A stretch of 64,000 nucleotides of DNA, from positions 78,688 through 142,687 of the forward strand of contig NZ_BAGM01000095.1 in assembly GCF_000308855.1 (NCBI RefSeq). The letters are read 5' to 3'. Position numbers and translations under genes: made by a program. This DNA is from Nocardia veterana NBRC 100344. GTDB taxonomy: Bacteria > Actinomycetota > Actinomycetes > Mycobacteriales > Mycobacteriaceae. Shown here piece after piece: positions 1 to 7,796 of the stretch. Below the pieces are notes generated by a model that did not search any database, was not told where the DNA came from, and saw only the letters and a list, made by a program, of their open reading frames with translations. How positions within the stretch are numbered: the stretch's first letter is position 1; each line of letters begins with the position of its first letter.

Positions 1-426
1 GTCGGCCTGGAGTCGTCACCGGTCGCGGACGCGCTGGCCGGTCTGCGCGCCAACGAGGCCCGGTACTTCAAGAACAAGTACGACCACGTCTTCACCGTCG
101 AACCGGCCGAGAAGGCGCAGTCGATCATCGACTGGGTGCATCGGATCCTCGCCGACGAACGCGGGATCGTCATCTCCGCGCGGCCGCTCGAAGCCACGGA
201 GTTCCAGGTCGAGGACATCCGCTGGGCCTACGTGTTCTACGAGAACGGCCTGTCGATCAACGTGCTGTACCCGCTCGACAACCCGAAGAAGCGAGCCGTC
301 GGGTTCAAGCTCTCCGACGGCATGGAGGTCCCGCCCGAGCTCTCCTCCTTCAAGTTCGCCAGGCAGAAGTCGAAGCTGGCCGGCACCATCCGCGGCTCGT
401 ACTTCGTCATCAAGAACGAGTACTGA
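1..426 (+). CDS. Hypothetical protein, C-terminal part (5' end outside window)
   Basis: The reading frame is open from the first base to the TGA at 424-426, so the start lies before the window; 141 residues are visible. The visible part is soluble, rich in charged and aromatic residues, with no membrane segment, and ends in a basic stretch (KFARQKSKLAGTIRG) followed by FVIKNEY. I do not recognise the family. It converges on the small membrane-protein gene on the other strand, whose stop lies 9 bp away. Codon use with high third-position GC supports it being real coding sequence. Confidence 0.7.
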   Translation, partial: VGLESSPVADALAGLRANEARYFKNKYDHVFTVEPAEKAQSIIDWVHRILADERGIVISARPLEATEFQVEDIRWAYVFYENGLSINVLYPLDNPKKRAVGFKLSDGMEVPPELSSFKFARQKSKLAGTIRGSYFVIKNEY

Positions 427-435
427 GCCACGAGG

Positions 436-681
436 TCAGCGCCGCAGCTGATCCTGCGGGACGAGGACGGTGGTGCGCTCGTCGATCGGCTCCATCGGCT
501 CCAGCCGCGGCTGGGTGTTGAGCCGATCCGACAACTTCTGCCGGCTGACCTGAACCAGCTTGCGGGTGACCGGACTGGCGGCGACGGCGCGGGTAGTCTT
601 GCTGATCTGCTCGTATCGAGCGCGCCCCGCCTTGGCCCCCAGCACATAACCGGCTGCGACGCCGATGATCAACCGCAGCAT
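436..681 (-). CDS. Small YtxH-like membrane-associated protein (81 aa)
   Basis: The start ATG at 679-681 gives 81 residues. The N-terminus has a short glycine-rich hydrophobic stretch (LIIGVAAGYVLGAKAG) followed directly by arginines and a helical basic region, then a polar tail ending DQLRR. This pattern of one short glycine-zipper membrane segment with a cytosolic helix resembles YtxH-type small proteins, but the match is by pattern only. The frame stays open further upstream, but the hydrophobic start makes this ATG the natural choice. The function is unknown. Confidence 0.6.
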   Translation of the reverse strand: MLRLIIGVAAGYVLGAKAGRARYEQISKTTRAVAASPVTRKLVQVSRQKLSDRLNTQPRLEPMEPIDERTTVLVPQDQLRR

Positions 682-987
682 TCTTTCGGGCTCCTCCCAG
701 TAGCTGTCCGCGCCGTACATCCTGCCCGACACCGAGCCGGACTGTCGATCCGGCACCACCTTGCCAGACCCCACCGACAATTTCGGCCTTCGCTCGCCGC
801 GTGCGCCAATTCCCGTCCCGCGCACCCGGTTCGGACCACGATCGACCACCCCGCCACATCCGTCCGCCTTATCCGAACCGTTCCGGCGAACTCCGGCGTT
901 TGCCCAGCTCCCGGCCCGATTTGGGCAGCGGAGCGGACATAGGCTAAAGTTTGTCCTCGGTCGGCCCGCACGGGCAGACCGGAGCAA

Positions 988-1060
988 TCCCCTATAGCTC
1001 AATTGGCAGAGCAGCCGACTGTTAATCGGCAGGTTTCTGGTTCGAGTCCAGATGGGGGAG
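988..1060 (+). tRNA. tRNA-Asn (GTT)
   Basis: A full cloverleaf can be drawn. The acceptor stem 988-994 pairs with 1053-1059, the anticodon stem is 1014-1018 with 1026-1030, and the 7-nt loop holds anticodon GTT at 1021-1023. The T-loop has the conserved GGTTCGAGTCC-type core. The discriminator base is G1060, and CCA is not encoded. A strong terminator follows within 10 bases, so the gene is probably transcribed alone. Confidence 0.95.
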
Positions 1061-1069
1061 CAAGCAAAC

Positions 1070-1111
1070 AACCCCCTACCAGGTAAAACGGGTAGGGGGT
1101 TGACTTCTTTT
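1070..1111 (+). terminator. Rho-independent terminator of tRNA-Asn
   Basis: An 11-bp perfect stem (1070-1080 with 1091-1101, arm AACCCCCTACC) with a 10-nt A-rich loop is followed by a T-rich run (CTTCTTTT, to 1111). It lies 9 bases after the tRNA. This is an unusually clear intrinsic terminator for such a GC-rich genome. Confidence 0.9.
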
Positions 1112-1358
1112 CAACGCATATGTGTCGGAGAGATCCCGTACTTTCCCGGATACGGATCGGCCGCGCGGGCATCCGGCCGGGGTCCGGCGCGCGACGTCAT
1201 GCCTGTGCGGTCGTCGCCGGGGGTGTGGGCAGTCGGTGCTGAGCCTCGCCCGACTCGGCTCGCCCGTGGTCACGGCCTCGACAACCACCGGAAGGAGTGC
1301 GGCGGACCGACCCGAGACTGCTCCTTCTCTCGGCGCGCGGCGAGCTTCCGGGGCCGAG

Positions 1359-1877
1359 CTAGCCGGGCCGGTACTCACGATGCGGGGTCGAAAGTTCCCA
1401 CACTGCCTCGAATGCGTTGCGGCACAGCGCGATAACGTGCAGATCGCTGGACATGGTCTTCGCGGTGGCGAGTCCGTCTCCGGCATAGTGCAGAAATACG
1501 ACGAGCCGGTCGTCGAACAGATAGAAGTCGTTGCCGGGTATGCCGATCGAGGACACCAACCGGCGCGGCGTCCATCGAATGTCCTCCCCGGCCTCGACCA
1601 TCGGCGCGGCAATACTGTGCGCCCAGCGTTGATACTCGCTCAGCGGTTCGGACACGATTCGCGCTCGCCGCACCCTTCGCCCGGCCGCCGCATGCTCACG
1701 CAGTGCGGTGCACCAGCCGTGCAACCATTCCAGGTCGTCGGGCTCGCCCGCGGCCCATTTCGCCAGATGCGGTAGCTCGACCGCGGTGCCGTAGGCGTCC
1801 CGGGTTTCCAGGTGGTCGGAAGTGTGCTCGAATTCGTTGAGCAGCCGGTCGAATTCGGCGTCGCTGATCTCGTTCAC
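1359..1877 (-). CDS. DUF6879 family protein (172 aa)
   Basis: The protein reads like the DUF6879 family of actinobacteria. The N-terminal FDRLLNEFEHTSDHLETRDAYG, the central GEPDDLEWLHGW and RARIVSEPLSEYQRW, and the AGEDIRW and DFYLFDDRLVVFLHY blocks fall in the usual order and length. In Nocardia and Streptomyces these proteins often sit beside an XRE-type DNA-binding regulator and are thought to act with it; no such regulator is next to this copy. It lies alone between tRNA-Asn and the hydrolase gene. The biochemical activity is unknown. Confidence 0.75.
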   Translation of the reverse strand: MNEISDAEFDRLLNEFEHTSDHLETRDAYGTAVELPHLAKWAAGEPDDLEWLHGWCTALREHAAAGRRVRRARIVSEPLSEYQRWAHSIAAPMVEAGEDIRWTPRRLVSSIGIPGNDFYLFDDRLVVFLHYAGDGLATAKTMSSDLHVIALCRNAFEAVWELSTPHREYRPG

Positions 1878-2219
1878 TGCCCTCCCTGCCGCGTGAAGAA
1901 CGATACGAGCCGGCCCGCAATCTCGAGGCCCGACTCACCCTCGGAAATCTACGCGCCGATCGCCGCCCCCGAGCGACGACGTACCGACGCACTCCGAGGT
2001 CCGCACCTTCCCGGTATGAACGCTGTCGAATCCACCCGGACCGCCCTGGACAGCACGCACCGAGAATCAGCCGTAACCGTGGGCGCCGTCGTCCGAGGAC
2101 CCGTACCGAGGGATTCGAACGGGCCGGACCGGCCGAACGTTCACCGGCAGGGTCCGGTTCGAGTCGGGACGGGAGTACGTGGACGTCCCGCGACCGGCTC
2201 GGGTAGCGGGACGTGCCGG
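1878..2219. other. Gene-free stretch
   Basis: No convincing gene is seen in these 342 bases. Two T-arm-like strings occur, a TTCGAA-type string on each strand near 2114 and 2158. Neither is embedded in a foldable cloverleaf, so I do not call a tRNA. The region should contain the promoter of the DUF6879 gene, which reads toward lower coordinates from 1877. Confidence 0.5.
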
Positions 2220-3020
2220 CTACCGCCGGGTGGCGGTAGCGTCCAGCGCTGCCGCGATGTGCCGGGCGAGCAGGTCGGGCGCCGACGCGTGGGCCAGATG
2301 GCCCTGCCCCGGTAGCCGATCGATCCGGGCCTGCGGCAGGGCGGCGGCGATGCGGTCGAAGGCCGTGCCGTACGGTTCGGCGTTCGCGTTGAGTTCGCCC
2401 AGGATCAGGGTGACCGGGACGGTCAGTGCGCGATAACGCCGCAGGCTCGCCGGGTAGCCGTCGATCGCCGCGAGTTCGGCGGGCAGCGGTGCGGCCAGCG
2501 GGCGCAGCACCTCCCACACCGGCGATTCCCGCAGCGCGGCAACATATTCCGCGGAGAATCCGGAGACATCCGTATTGACCAGCCGTACCGCGGCATCCAG
2601 ATCACCGCGGTCGACCGCGGCGCGCAGCGCGGGAATCGCGCCGGGGGCGAAGGGTGCCGACACCGGTTCGTACGCGATCAGCGAGCGCAGATCGGTCCGT
2701 TCGCAGGCCGCCTCCAACGCGATGAGCCCGCCGTAGCTCCACCCGAACAACTCGACGCCGCCGCCGAGGGTGTCGAGGATGTGATGCAGGTCGTCGATTT
2801 CGGTGCGCACGGAGTAGTCGTCGCCCAGCGGGCCGCTCGGCACCCGGCCTCGACGATTGATCGTCACCACCGGATTGGTCACCCCGAGCCGCTCGACCAC
2901 CGGTCGCCAGCCCGCGGCATCGGACATGACGCCGGGAACGATCACCAGCGGCGGTCCGTCACCGTCGACGACCTCTGCGGTCAACTCGGCCCCGGCACGA
3001 TGAAAGTGTGTCGATCTCAT
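2220..3020 (-). CDS. Alpha/beta hydrolase (266 aa)
   Basis: This is a typical alpha/beta-hydrolase fold. It has an oxyanion-region strand PPLVIVPGVMSDAAGW, the nucleophile elbow GWSYGG with the serine at about residue 95, and a late GQGHLAHAS block carrying the catalytic histidine. There is no signal peptide, so it should be cytosolic. The substrate cannot be read from sequence; esterase, lipase-like or haloperoxidase-like roles all fit. It starts 14 bp downstream of the dnaG stop and is probably co-transcribed from the dnaG side. Confidence 0.85.
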   Translation of the reverse strand: MRSTHFHRAGAELTAEVVDGDGPPLVIVPGVMSDAAGWRPVVERLGVTNPVVTINRRGRVPSGPLGDDYSVRTEIDDLHHILDTLGGGVELFGWSYGGLIALEAACERTDLRSLIAYEPVSAPFAPGAIPALRAAVDRGDLDAAVRLVNTDVSGFSAEYVAALRESPVWEVLRPLAAPLPAELAAIDGYPASLRRYRALTVPVTLILGELNANAEPYGTAFDRIAAALPQARIDRLPGQGHLAHASAPDLLARHIAAALDATATRR

Positions 3021-3034
3021 TCCGGATGGAACGA

Positions 3035-4939
3035 TCAGACCACCGTGAAATCATCCGAGTTGCCCATGGCCTGCGTGAGCAGGCTCTTGCGGTACTGCTC
3101 GAGCGCTACCAGATCGCCGAACAGCGCCATATAGGCGTCGGGCTGCTCGGTCGAGGAGACCCGTTGCAGCTTCGACTTCAGCTCCGCCACCTGACGGCCG
3201 ACCCACGCCTCCTGCACCCGCGCCAGGACCCCGGAGATGAAGCGCGGAATATCGTCCATCGACTTCACCGGCAGCGGCTCGGCGGCCAGTTCCGAGACCA
3301 GCGCCCGCAGGGTGAGGTCGTCGGTGTGATCGGCCACCCGCGAAACCCATTCCGCGCCACCGATTCCGGCCGCGGTACCACCGGCGGCGGCCACCGCGGA
3401 ACGAACGGCGGCGTAGGCGGGATGGGTGAACGCCTCGGACTCGAGACTGTCGAACAGAGGGCCCGCCGTCGCCGGATACTGCAGGGCCGCGGCCAGCACC
3501 TGCCGCTGCGGCAGCAGCACCGGGTCGCCCGGGTGCGGGCGGGCGGCCGCCGACTCGGCAGGCGCGGCCGCCGGTTCGCGGGCGGGTACCCCCTTCATCG
3601 GCTTCCCGCGCCGGGCATGGTCGCCGACCCGGCGGACCACGAGCTGGATATCGTCCCAGCCGACCCAGCCGGCCAATTTGGTCGCGTACGCCTTGCGCAG
3701 CGCGTTGTCCTTGATCTGCGCCACCACCGGCACCGCGCGCCGCAGGGCCTCGACCTGTCCCTCCGGGGTGTCGAGATTGTGGTCGGCGAGCAGACCACGA
3801 ATCACGAACTCGTACAACGGGACCCGGCGTGCGACCAGATCGCGTACCGCCCCGTCCCCGGACCGCTGCCGCAGCTCGCAGGGATCCTGACCGTCCGGTG
3901 CGACCGCGATGTAGGTTTGCCCGGCCAATTTCTGATCACCCGAGAAGGCCTTCAGCGCGGCGGCCTGACCGGCCGCGTCGCCGTCGAAGGTGTAGATGAT
4001 CTCCCCGCGCCAGAAATTGTCGTCCATCAGCAGCCGGCGCAGCATCGACAGATGTTCGTCGCCGAACGCCGTGCCGCAGGCGGCGACAGCGGTGGTCACC
4101 CCGGCCAGATGCATCGCCATCACGTCGGTGTAGCCCTCGACCACGACCGCCTGATGGCTCTTGGCGATCTCACGCTTGGCGTGGTCGAGACCGAACAGCA
4201 CCTGGGACTTCTTGTACAGCACGGTTTCCGGCGTATTGATGTACTTGGCCGTCATCTGGTCGTCGTCGTACAACCGCCGCGCGCCGAAGCCGATCACATC
4301 GCCGCTCAGATTCCGGATCGGCCACAGCAGCCGCCGGTGGAATCGGTCGATCGGCCCGTGCCGGCCCGGTTTGGACAGTCCGGCCGCTTCCAGTTCCTTG
4401 ATGTCGAAACCCTTGCGCAGCAGGTATTTCGTCAGTGTGTCCCAGCCCGCCGGGGCATATCCGCAGCCGAAGTGCCGGGCGGCGTTGGCGTCGAAATTGC
4501 GATCGGTGAGATATTTGCGGGCCGCCTCGGCGCCCGGTTCGCGCAATTGCGCCTGATAGAACTCGTGCGCGGCGGCATTGGCGGCGACCAGCCGGGAGCG
4601 GGTGCCGCGATCGCGCTGCACCGAGGTCCCGCCGCCCTCGTAGTTGATCTTGTAACCGATCCGGTCGGCGAGCTGCTCGACCGCCTCGACGAAGCCGACG
4701 TGTTCGATCTTCTGCAGGAACGCGAAGACGTCACCGCTCTCACCACAGCCGAAGCAGTGGAAATGGCTGTGATTGGGCCGCACGTGGAACGACGGCGACT
4801 TCTCGTCGTGAAACGGGCACAGCCCCTTCAGCGAATCCGCGCCGGCACGTTTGAGCGATACATATTCACCCACGACATCCTCGATGCGTACGCGTTCACG
4901 TATTGCCGCGATATCGCGATCCGGAAGTCGACCTGCCAC
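3035..4939 (-). CDS. dnaG: DNA primase DnaG
   Basis: DnaG synthesises the RNA primers for replication. The 634 residues match the family length. The N-terminal CHC2 zinc finger is present (CPFHDEKSPSFHV then HCFGCGESGDV, about residues 40-67). The TOPRIM core shows VVVEGYTDVMAMHLAG and TFDGDAAG, which carry the acidic metal ligands. The C-terminal helical DnaB-interacting region follows a Pro/Ala-rich linker. The start codon is GTG, chosen because it gives the usual N-terminus, GRLPDRDIAAIRERV. In M. tuberculosis dnaG and dgt are also adjacent, as here. Confidence 0.97.
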   Translation of the reverse strand: MAGRLPDRDIAAIRERVRIEDVVGEYVSLKRAGADSLKGLCPFHDEKSPSFHVRPNHSHFHCFGCGESGDVFAFLQKIEHVGFVEAVEQLADRIGYKINYEGGGTSVQRDRGTRSRLVAANAAAHEFYQAQLREPGAEAARKYLTDRNFDANAARHFGCGYAPAGWDTLTKYLLRKGFDIKELEAAGLSKPGRHGPIDRFHRRLLWPIRNLSGDVIGFGARRLYDDDQMTAKYINTPETVLYKKSQVLFGLDHAKREIAKSHQAVVVEGYTDVMAMHLAGVTTAVAACGTAFGDEHLSMLRRLLMDDNFWRGEIIYTFDGDAAGQAAALKAFSGDQKLAGQTYIAVAPDGQDPCELRQRSGDGAVRDLVARRVPLYEFVIRGLLADHNLDTPEGQVEALRRAVPVVAQIKDNALRKAYATKLAGWVGWDDIQLVVRRVGDHARRGKPMKGVPAREPAAAPAESAAARPHPGDPVLLPQRQVLAAALQYPATAGPLFDSLESEAFTHPAYAAVRSAVAAAGGTAAGIGGAEWVSRVADHTDDLTLRALVSELAAEPLPVKSMDDIPRFISGVLARVQEAWVGRQVAELKSKLQRVSSTEQPDAYMALFGDLVALEQYRKSLLTQAMGNSDDFTVV

Positions 4940-4988
4940 GGCAATCGAGTCTAGCCGCGTGCCGGTCGGGGCATGTCGACGACCGCGT

Positions 4989-6251
4989 TCAGGCCGCCGC
5001 GATGCGCTCGAGCCGGCTCTCGGTGTAGGAGGCGATCTGGTCGGTGATCACCCGGACCCGCTCGGTGTCGTCGTCGGCGGCCTCCCACCACGGCAGCAGG
5101 ATCGGGTCCAGACCATGAGGGGCCTCGGCCAGCAGCCGGTCGGCCACCGCGTGAATGCGCTCACGCTGGGCGGCCTGGCGGCGGTGGTGTTCGGGATCCG
5201 ACATCACATACCGCAGCGCGACCGTCTTCAGCAGGGCCACCTCGGCCGCCACCACCGCGGGAATCTCCAGGTCGGCGGCGTACCGGCACAGCGACTGCCC
5301 GGTCCAGGCCGCCCGGGTGGCCTCGACCGCGGCCGTGGCGAATCGCCCGACCAGATCGCTGGTGAGCCGCTTCAACGCGACCGAGGCGCGCAGGCTGCCG
5401 TCGTAGCCGGCCGCGTCGGCGATCACCTGGAGCCGGGACAGCCGCTGCCCCGCCGCGATCAGATCGTCGGCCGAGAGGTCCCGGTGCTGACGCCGGCCGA
5501 GTTCGGCGAGTGCGGTCCGCTCGACCGGATCGGCGAGTGCGCGCAGATCGATCCGCCCGGCGATCACGCCGTCCTCCACGTCGTGCACCGAATACGCGAC
5601 ATCGTCGGCCCAGTCCATCACCTGTGATTCCAGCGACTGCCGCCGCTCGGGCGCACCCTTGCGCACCCAGTTCAGCCGGTCGAGATCGGCCTCGTAGGCG
5701 CCGAACTTGGTGCCGGAACCCGTTCTGCCCCAGGGGTATTTGACGGTGGCGTCCAGGGCCGCGCGGGTGAGGTTCAAGCCGAAACTCTCCCCCGCCGCAT
5801 CGAACACCTTGGGCTCCAGCCGGGTCAGAATGCGCAGGTTCTGGGCGTTGCCCTCGAAACCGCCGTAGGCGTCGGCGAACTCGTCGAGGGCCCGCTCTCC
5901 GTTGTGTCCGTAGGGCGGATGGCCGATATCGTGCGCCAGCCCGGCGAGATCGACCAGATCCGCGTCACAGCCCAGCCCCTCCGCGATACTGCGGCCGATC
6001 TGCGCGACCTCCAGCGAATGGGTGAGCCGGGTGCGCGGGGTGTCGCCGTCGCGCGGGCCCATCACCTGCGTCTTGTCGGCCAGCCGGCGCAGCGCCGCCG
6101 AATGCAGGACCCGGGCTCGGTCGCGGGCGAAATCGCTGCGCCGCGCCGGAGCGGGCGACCAGCGCAACCCGGCCGTGGGCGAGGTTTCGGGCACCATCCG
6201 CTCGCGGTCGGTGCCGACGTACGGGCATTCGGGCATCGGGTCGGGGCTCAT
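4989..6251 (-). CDS. dgt: Deoxyguanosinetriphosphate triphosphohydrolase-like protein
   Basis: This is an HD-domain dNTPase that splits dGTP to deoxyguanosine and triphosphate. The metal-binding histidines and aspartate are visible in RLTHSLEVAQIGR and in GLAHDIGHPPYGHNGE, with a further MDWADDVAYSVHDVEDG block. The ATG at 6249-6251 gives 420 residues, close to mycobacterial Dgt; the open frame upstream has no matching family sequence. It starts 19 bp after the stop of the YdcF-type gene and ends 49 bp before dnaG, so the three probably form one transcript. Confidence 0.93.
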   Translation of the reverse strand: MSPDPMPECPYVGTDRERMVPETSPTAGLRWSPAPARRSDFARDRARVLHSAALRRLADKTQVMGPRDGDTPRTRLTHSLEVAQIGRSIAEGLGCDADLVDLAGLAHDIGHPPYGHNGERALDEFADAYGGFEGNAQNLRILTRLEPKVFDAAGESFGLNLTRAALDATVKYPWGRTGSGTKFGAYEADLDRLNWVRKGAPERRQSLESQVMDWADDVAYSVHDVEDGVIAGRIDLRALADPVERTALAELGRRQHRDLSADDLIAAGQRLSRLQVIADAAGYDGSLRASVALKRLTSDLVGRFATAAVEATRAAWTGQSLCRYAADLEIPAVVAAEVALLKTVALRYVMSDPEHHRRQAAQRERIHAVADRLLAEAPHGLDPILLPWWEAADDDTERVRVITDQIASYTESRLERIAAA

Positions 6252-6270
6252 GAGGGGTACCGCCTGATTC

Positions 6271-6870
6271 TCACTGCTCCGCGGTGTATTTGAAGTCGGC
6301 GGAGAAATGGGTGAGCTGGTACCACAGCAGCGCGCCGGTCTCGCGGGCGATGCCGTGGAACTGGGATTCCCGGGTGTAGACGGCCGGGCCCGTGCGGGTG
6401 GGCGCGGTCCAGGCGTCCAGCCCGGCGTCACGCGCCATGGTCCGGGTGCGCAGCGAATGCCACGGGTCGCTGACCAGCACCGCGGAGGACAGGTCGCGGG
6501 CGCGCATCGCGGTGGCCACCGCCTCGATGCTCTGCAAGGTGTCGGATCCGGTCTCGACGGCGAGCACCCGGTCGGCGGGCACACCGCGATTCTTCAGGTA
6601 GTTCTTACCCGAGGCGGCCTCGGTGTAGTTGTCGCCCACCTGCTTGCCGCCGACCGTGATCACCAGTGGCGCAACACCTTTGCTGTACAAGTGGTAGGCC
6701 TGCCCGAGGCGCGCCTCGAACACCGAGGAGGGCGTGCCGTCGTACTGCGCGGCACCCAGCACCACGATCGCGTCGGCGTGGGTGTAGTCGTCGATCCGCG
6801 CGACCTGCCACACCCGGAACGCGGTCCCCCCGACCAGCACCACTGCGATCACGATCGTCCCGGCGACCAC
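6271..6870 (-). CDS. YdcF/SanA-type (DUF218) membrane protein
   Basis: One N-terminal membrane segment (TIVIAVVLVGGTAF) is followed by a DUF218 domain: ADAIVVLGAAQYDGTPS, an ITVGGKQ block, and LVSDPWHSLRTRTMARDAG. Proteins of this kind (YdcF, SanA, ElyC) sit at the membrane and several affect envelope polysaccharide metabolism; the exact reaction is unclear. The start is a GTG; no better start is found upstream before the region loses protein-like character. It is 19 bp upstream of dgt on the same strand. Confidence 0.85.
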   Translation of the reverse strand: MVAGTIVIAVVLVGGTAFRVWQVARIDDYTHADAIVVLGAAQYDGTPSSVFEARLGQAYHLYSKGVAPLVITVGGKQVGDNYTEAASGKNYLKNRGVPADRVLAVETGSDTLQSIEAVATAMRARDLSSAVLVSDPWHSLRTRTMARDAGLDAWTAPTRTGPAVYTRESQFHGIARETGALLWYQLTHFSADFKYTAEQ

Positions 6871-7036
6871 CCGGCGCAGCCAGCGCGCGACCGACGACCC
6901 GCGCGGATGGCGGCTCGCCGGGGACGGCGGGTGGGCGCGGGGTGGGTGACGGCGGACGGCATGACCCGAGTGTGCCAGTGCTCGGTCACGTCACGATTGC
7001 GGAGCGATGGGCGGCATACCCGCGGACCGGATCACT

Positions 7037-7714
7037 TCACCACCCGCGTTCGCGCCACTGCGCCAGCTGCGGACGCTCGTCGCCCAGAGTGGTGTCGTCC
7101 CCGTGACCGGGATAGACCACGGTTTCGTCGCCGAAGCGGTCGAACACCTTCGTGGTCACATCGTGGAACAGCGAATCGAAATCGGCCGGCGAGGTGGTCC
7201 GGCCGACGCCCCCGGGAAACAGGCAGTCACCGGTGAACAGATGGGTGCGGCCGTCGCCGTCGGTGAAGGCCAGCGCCACCGACCCGGGCGTGTGGCCGCG
7301 CAGATGGAGGACCTCGAATTCCAGTTCGCCGATCGTGACGGTATCCCCGTCGGCGAGCAGCCGGTCCGGACGCACCGGCAGTGGGTCGGCGTCGAGGGCG
7401 TGCGCGGCGGTCGGCACACCGGTGTCCGAGACGACCGCACTCAGTGCCTGCCAGTGATCGGGATGCTGGTGCGTGGTGACGATCAGGCGCAGGTGGTCCG
7501 GCACCTCCTGATCGACCAGCGCTTGGATGCGCTCGGATTCGTTGGCGGCGTCGATCAGCACGGCATCACCGGTGGCGGTGTCCTGCACGAGGTAGACGTT
7601 GTTGTCCATGCCGCCGACCGACATCTTCACGATCCGGGCGCCCGGGACGTCGCGCTGCTGCGGATTCGTACCCGGTGCGACATGACCCGTATAGGGGATA
7701 TCCAGCGTGATCAT
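7037..7714 (-). CDS. Metallo-beta-lactamase-fold hydrolase (glyoxalase II-like)
   Basis: The zinc-binding signature TTHQHPDHW (HxHxDH) is present, followed by LRGHTPGSV, FTGDCLFPGGVGRT and a final YPGHGDDTTLG, the usual glyoxalase II-like set of metal ligands. The 225 residues match small single-domain members. No signal peptide is seen. Likely substrates are thioesters or glyoxalase intermediates, but this cannot be decided from sequence. The ATG at 7712-7714 was chosen because the protein begins there with normal family spacing to the first strand. Confidence 0.85.
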   Translation of the reverse strand: MITLDIPYTGHVAPGTNPQQRDVPGARIVKMSVGGMDNNVYLVQDTATGDAVLIDAANESERIQALVDQEVPDHLRLIVTTHQHPDHWQALSAVVSDTGVPTAAHALDADPLPVRPDRLLADGDTVTIGELEFEVLHLRGHTPGSVALAFTDGDGRTHLFTGDCLFPGGVGRTTSPADFDSLFHDVTTKVFDRFGDETVVYPGHGDDTTLGDERPQLAQWRERGW

Positions 7715-7796
7715 CCTGCCGATGGTAATCACCGCGACCGACACGGGTCGGCCGGAATACCGTCCTCGCCGCCGTGGTGGCGGATACATTCGTGCT

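Noticed and set aside
2095..2185. tRNA-like strings (TTCGAA/TTCGAG with flanking GC) on both strands
   Set aside because: T-arm-like pieces are present, but no acceptor, D or anticodon stem can be paired around them at normal spacing.
3008..4954. Very long plus-strand open frame opposite dnaG
   Set aside because: It is antisense to dnaG with its conserved motifs; the frame is open only because of high third-position GC in dnaG. Its protein is Arg/Gly/His-rich without family features.
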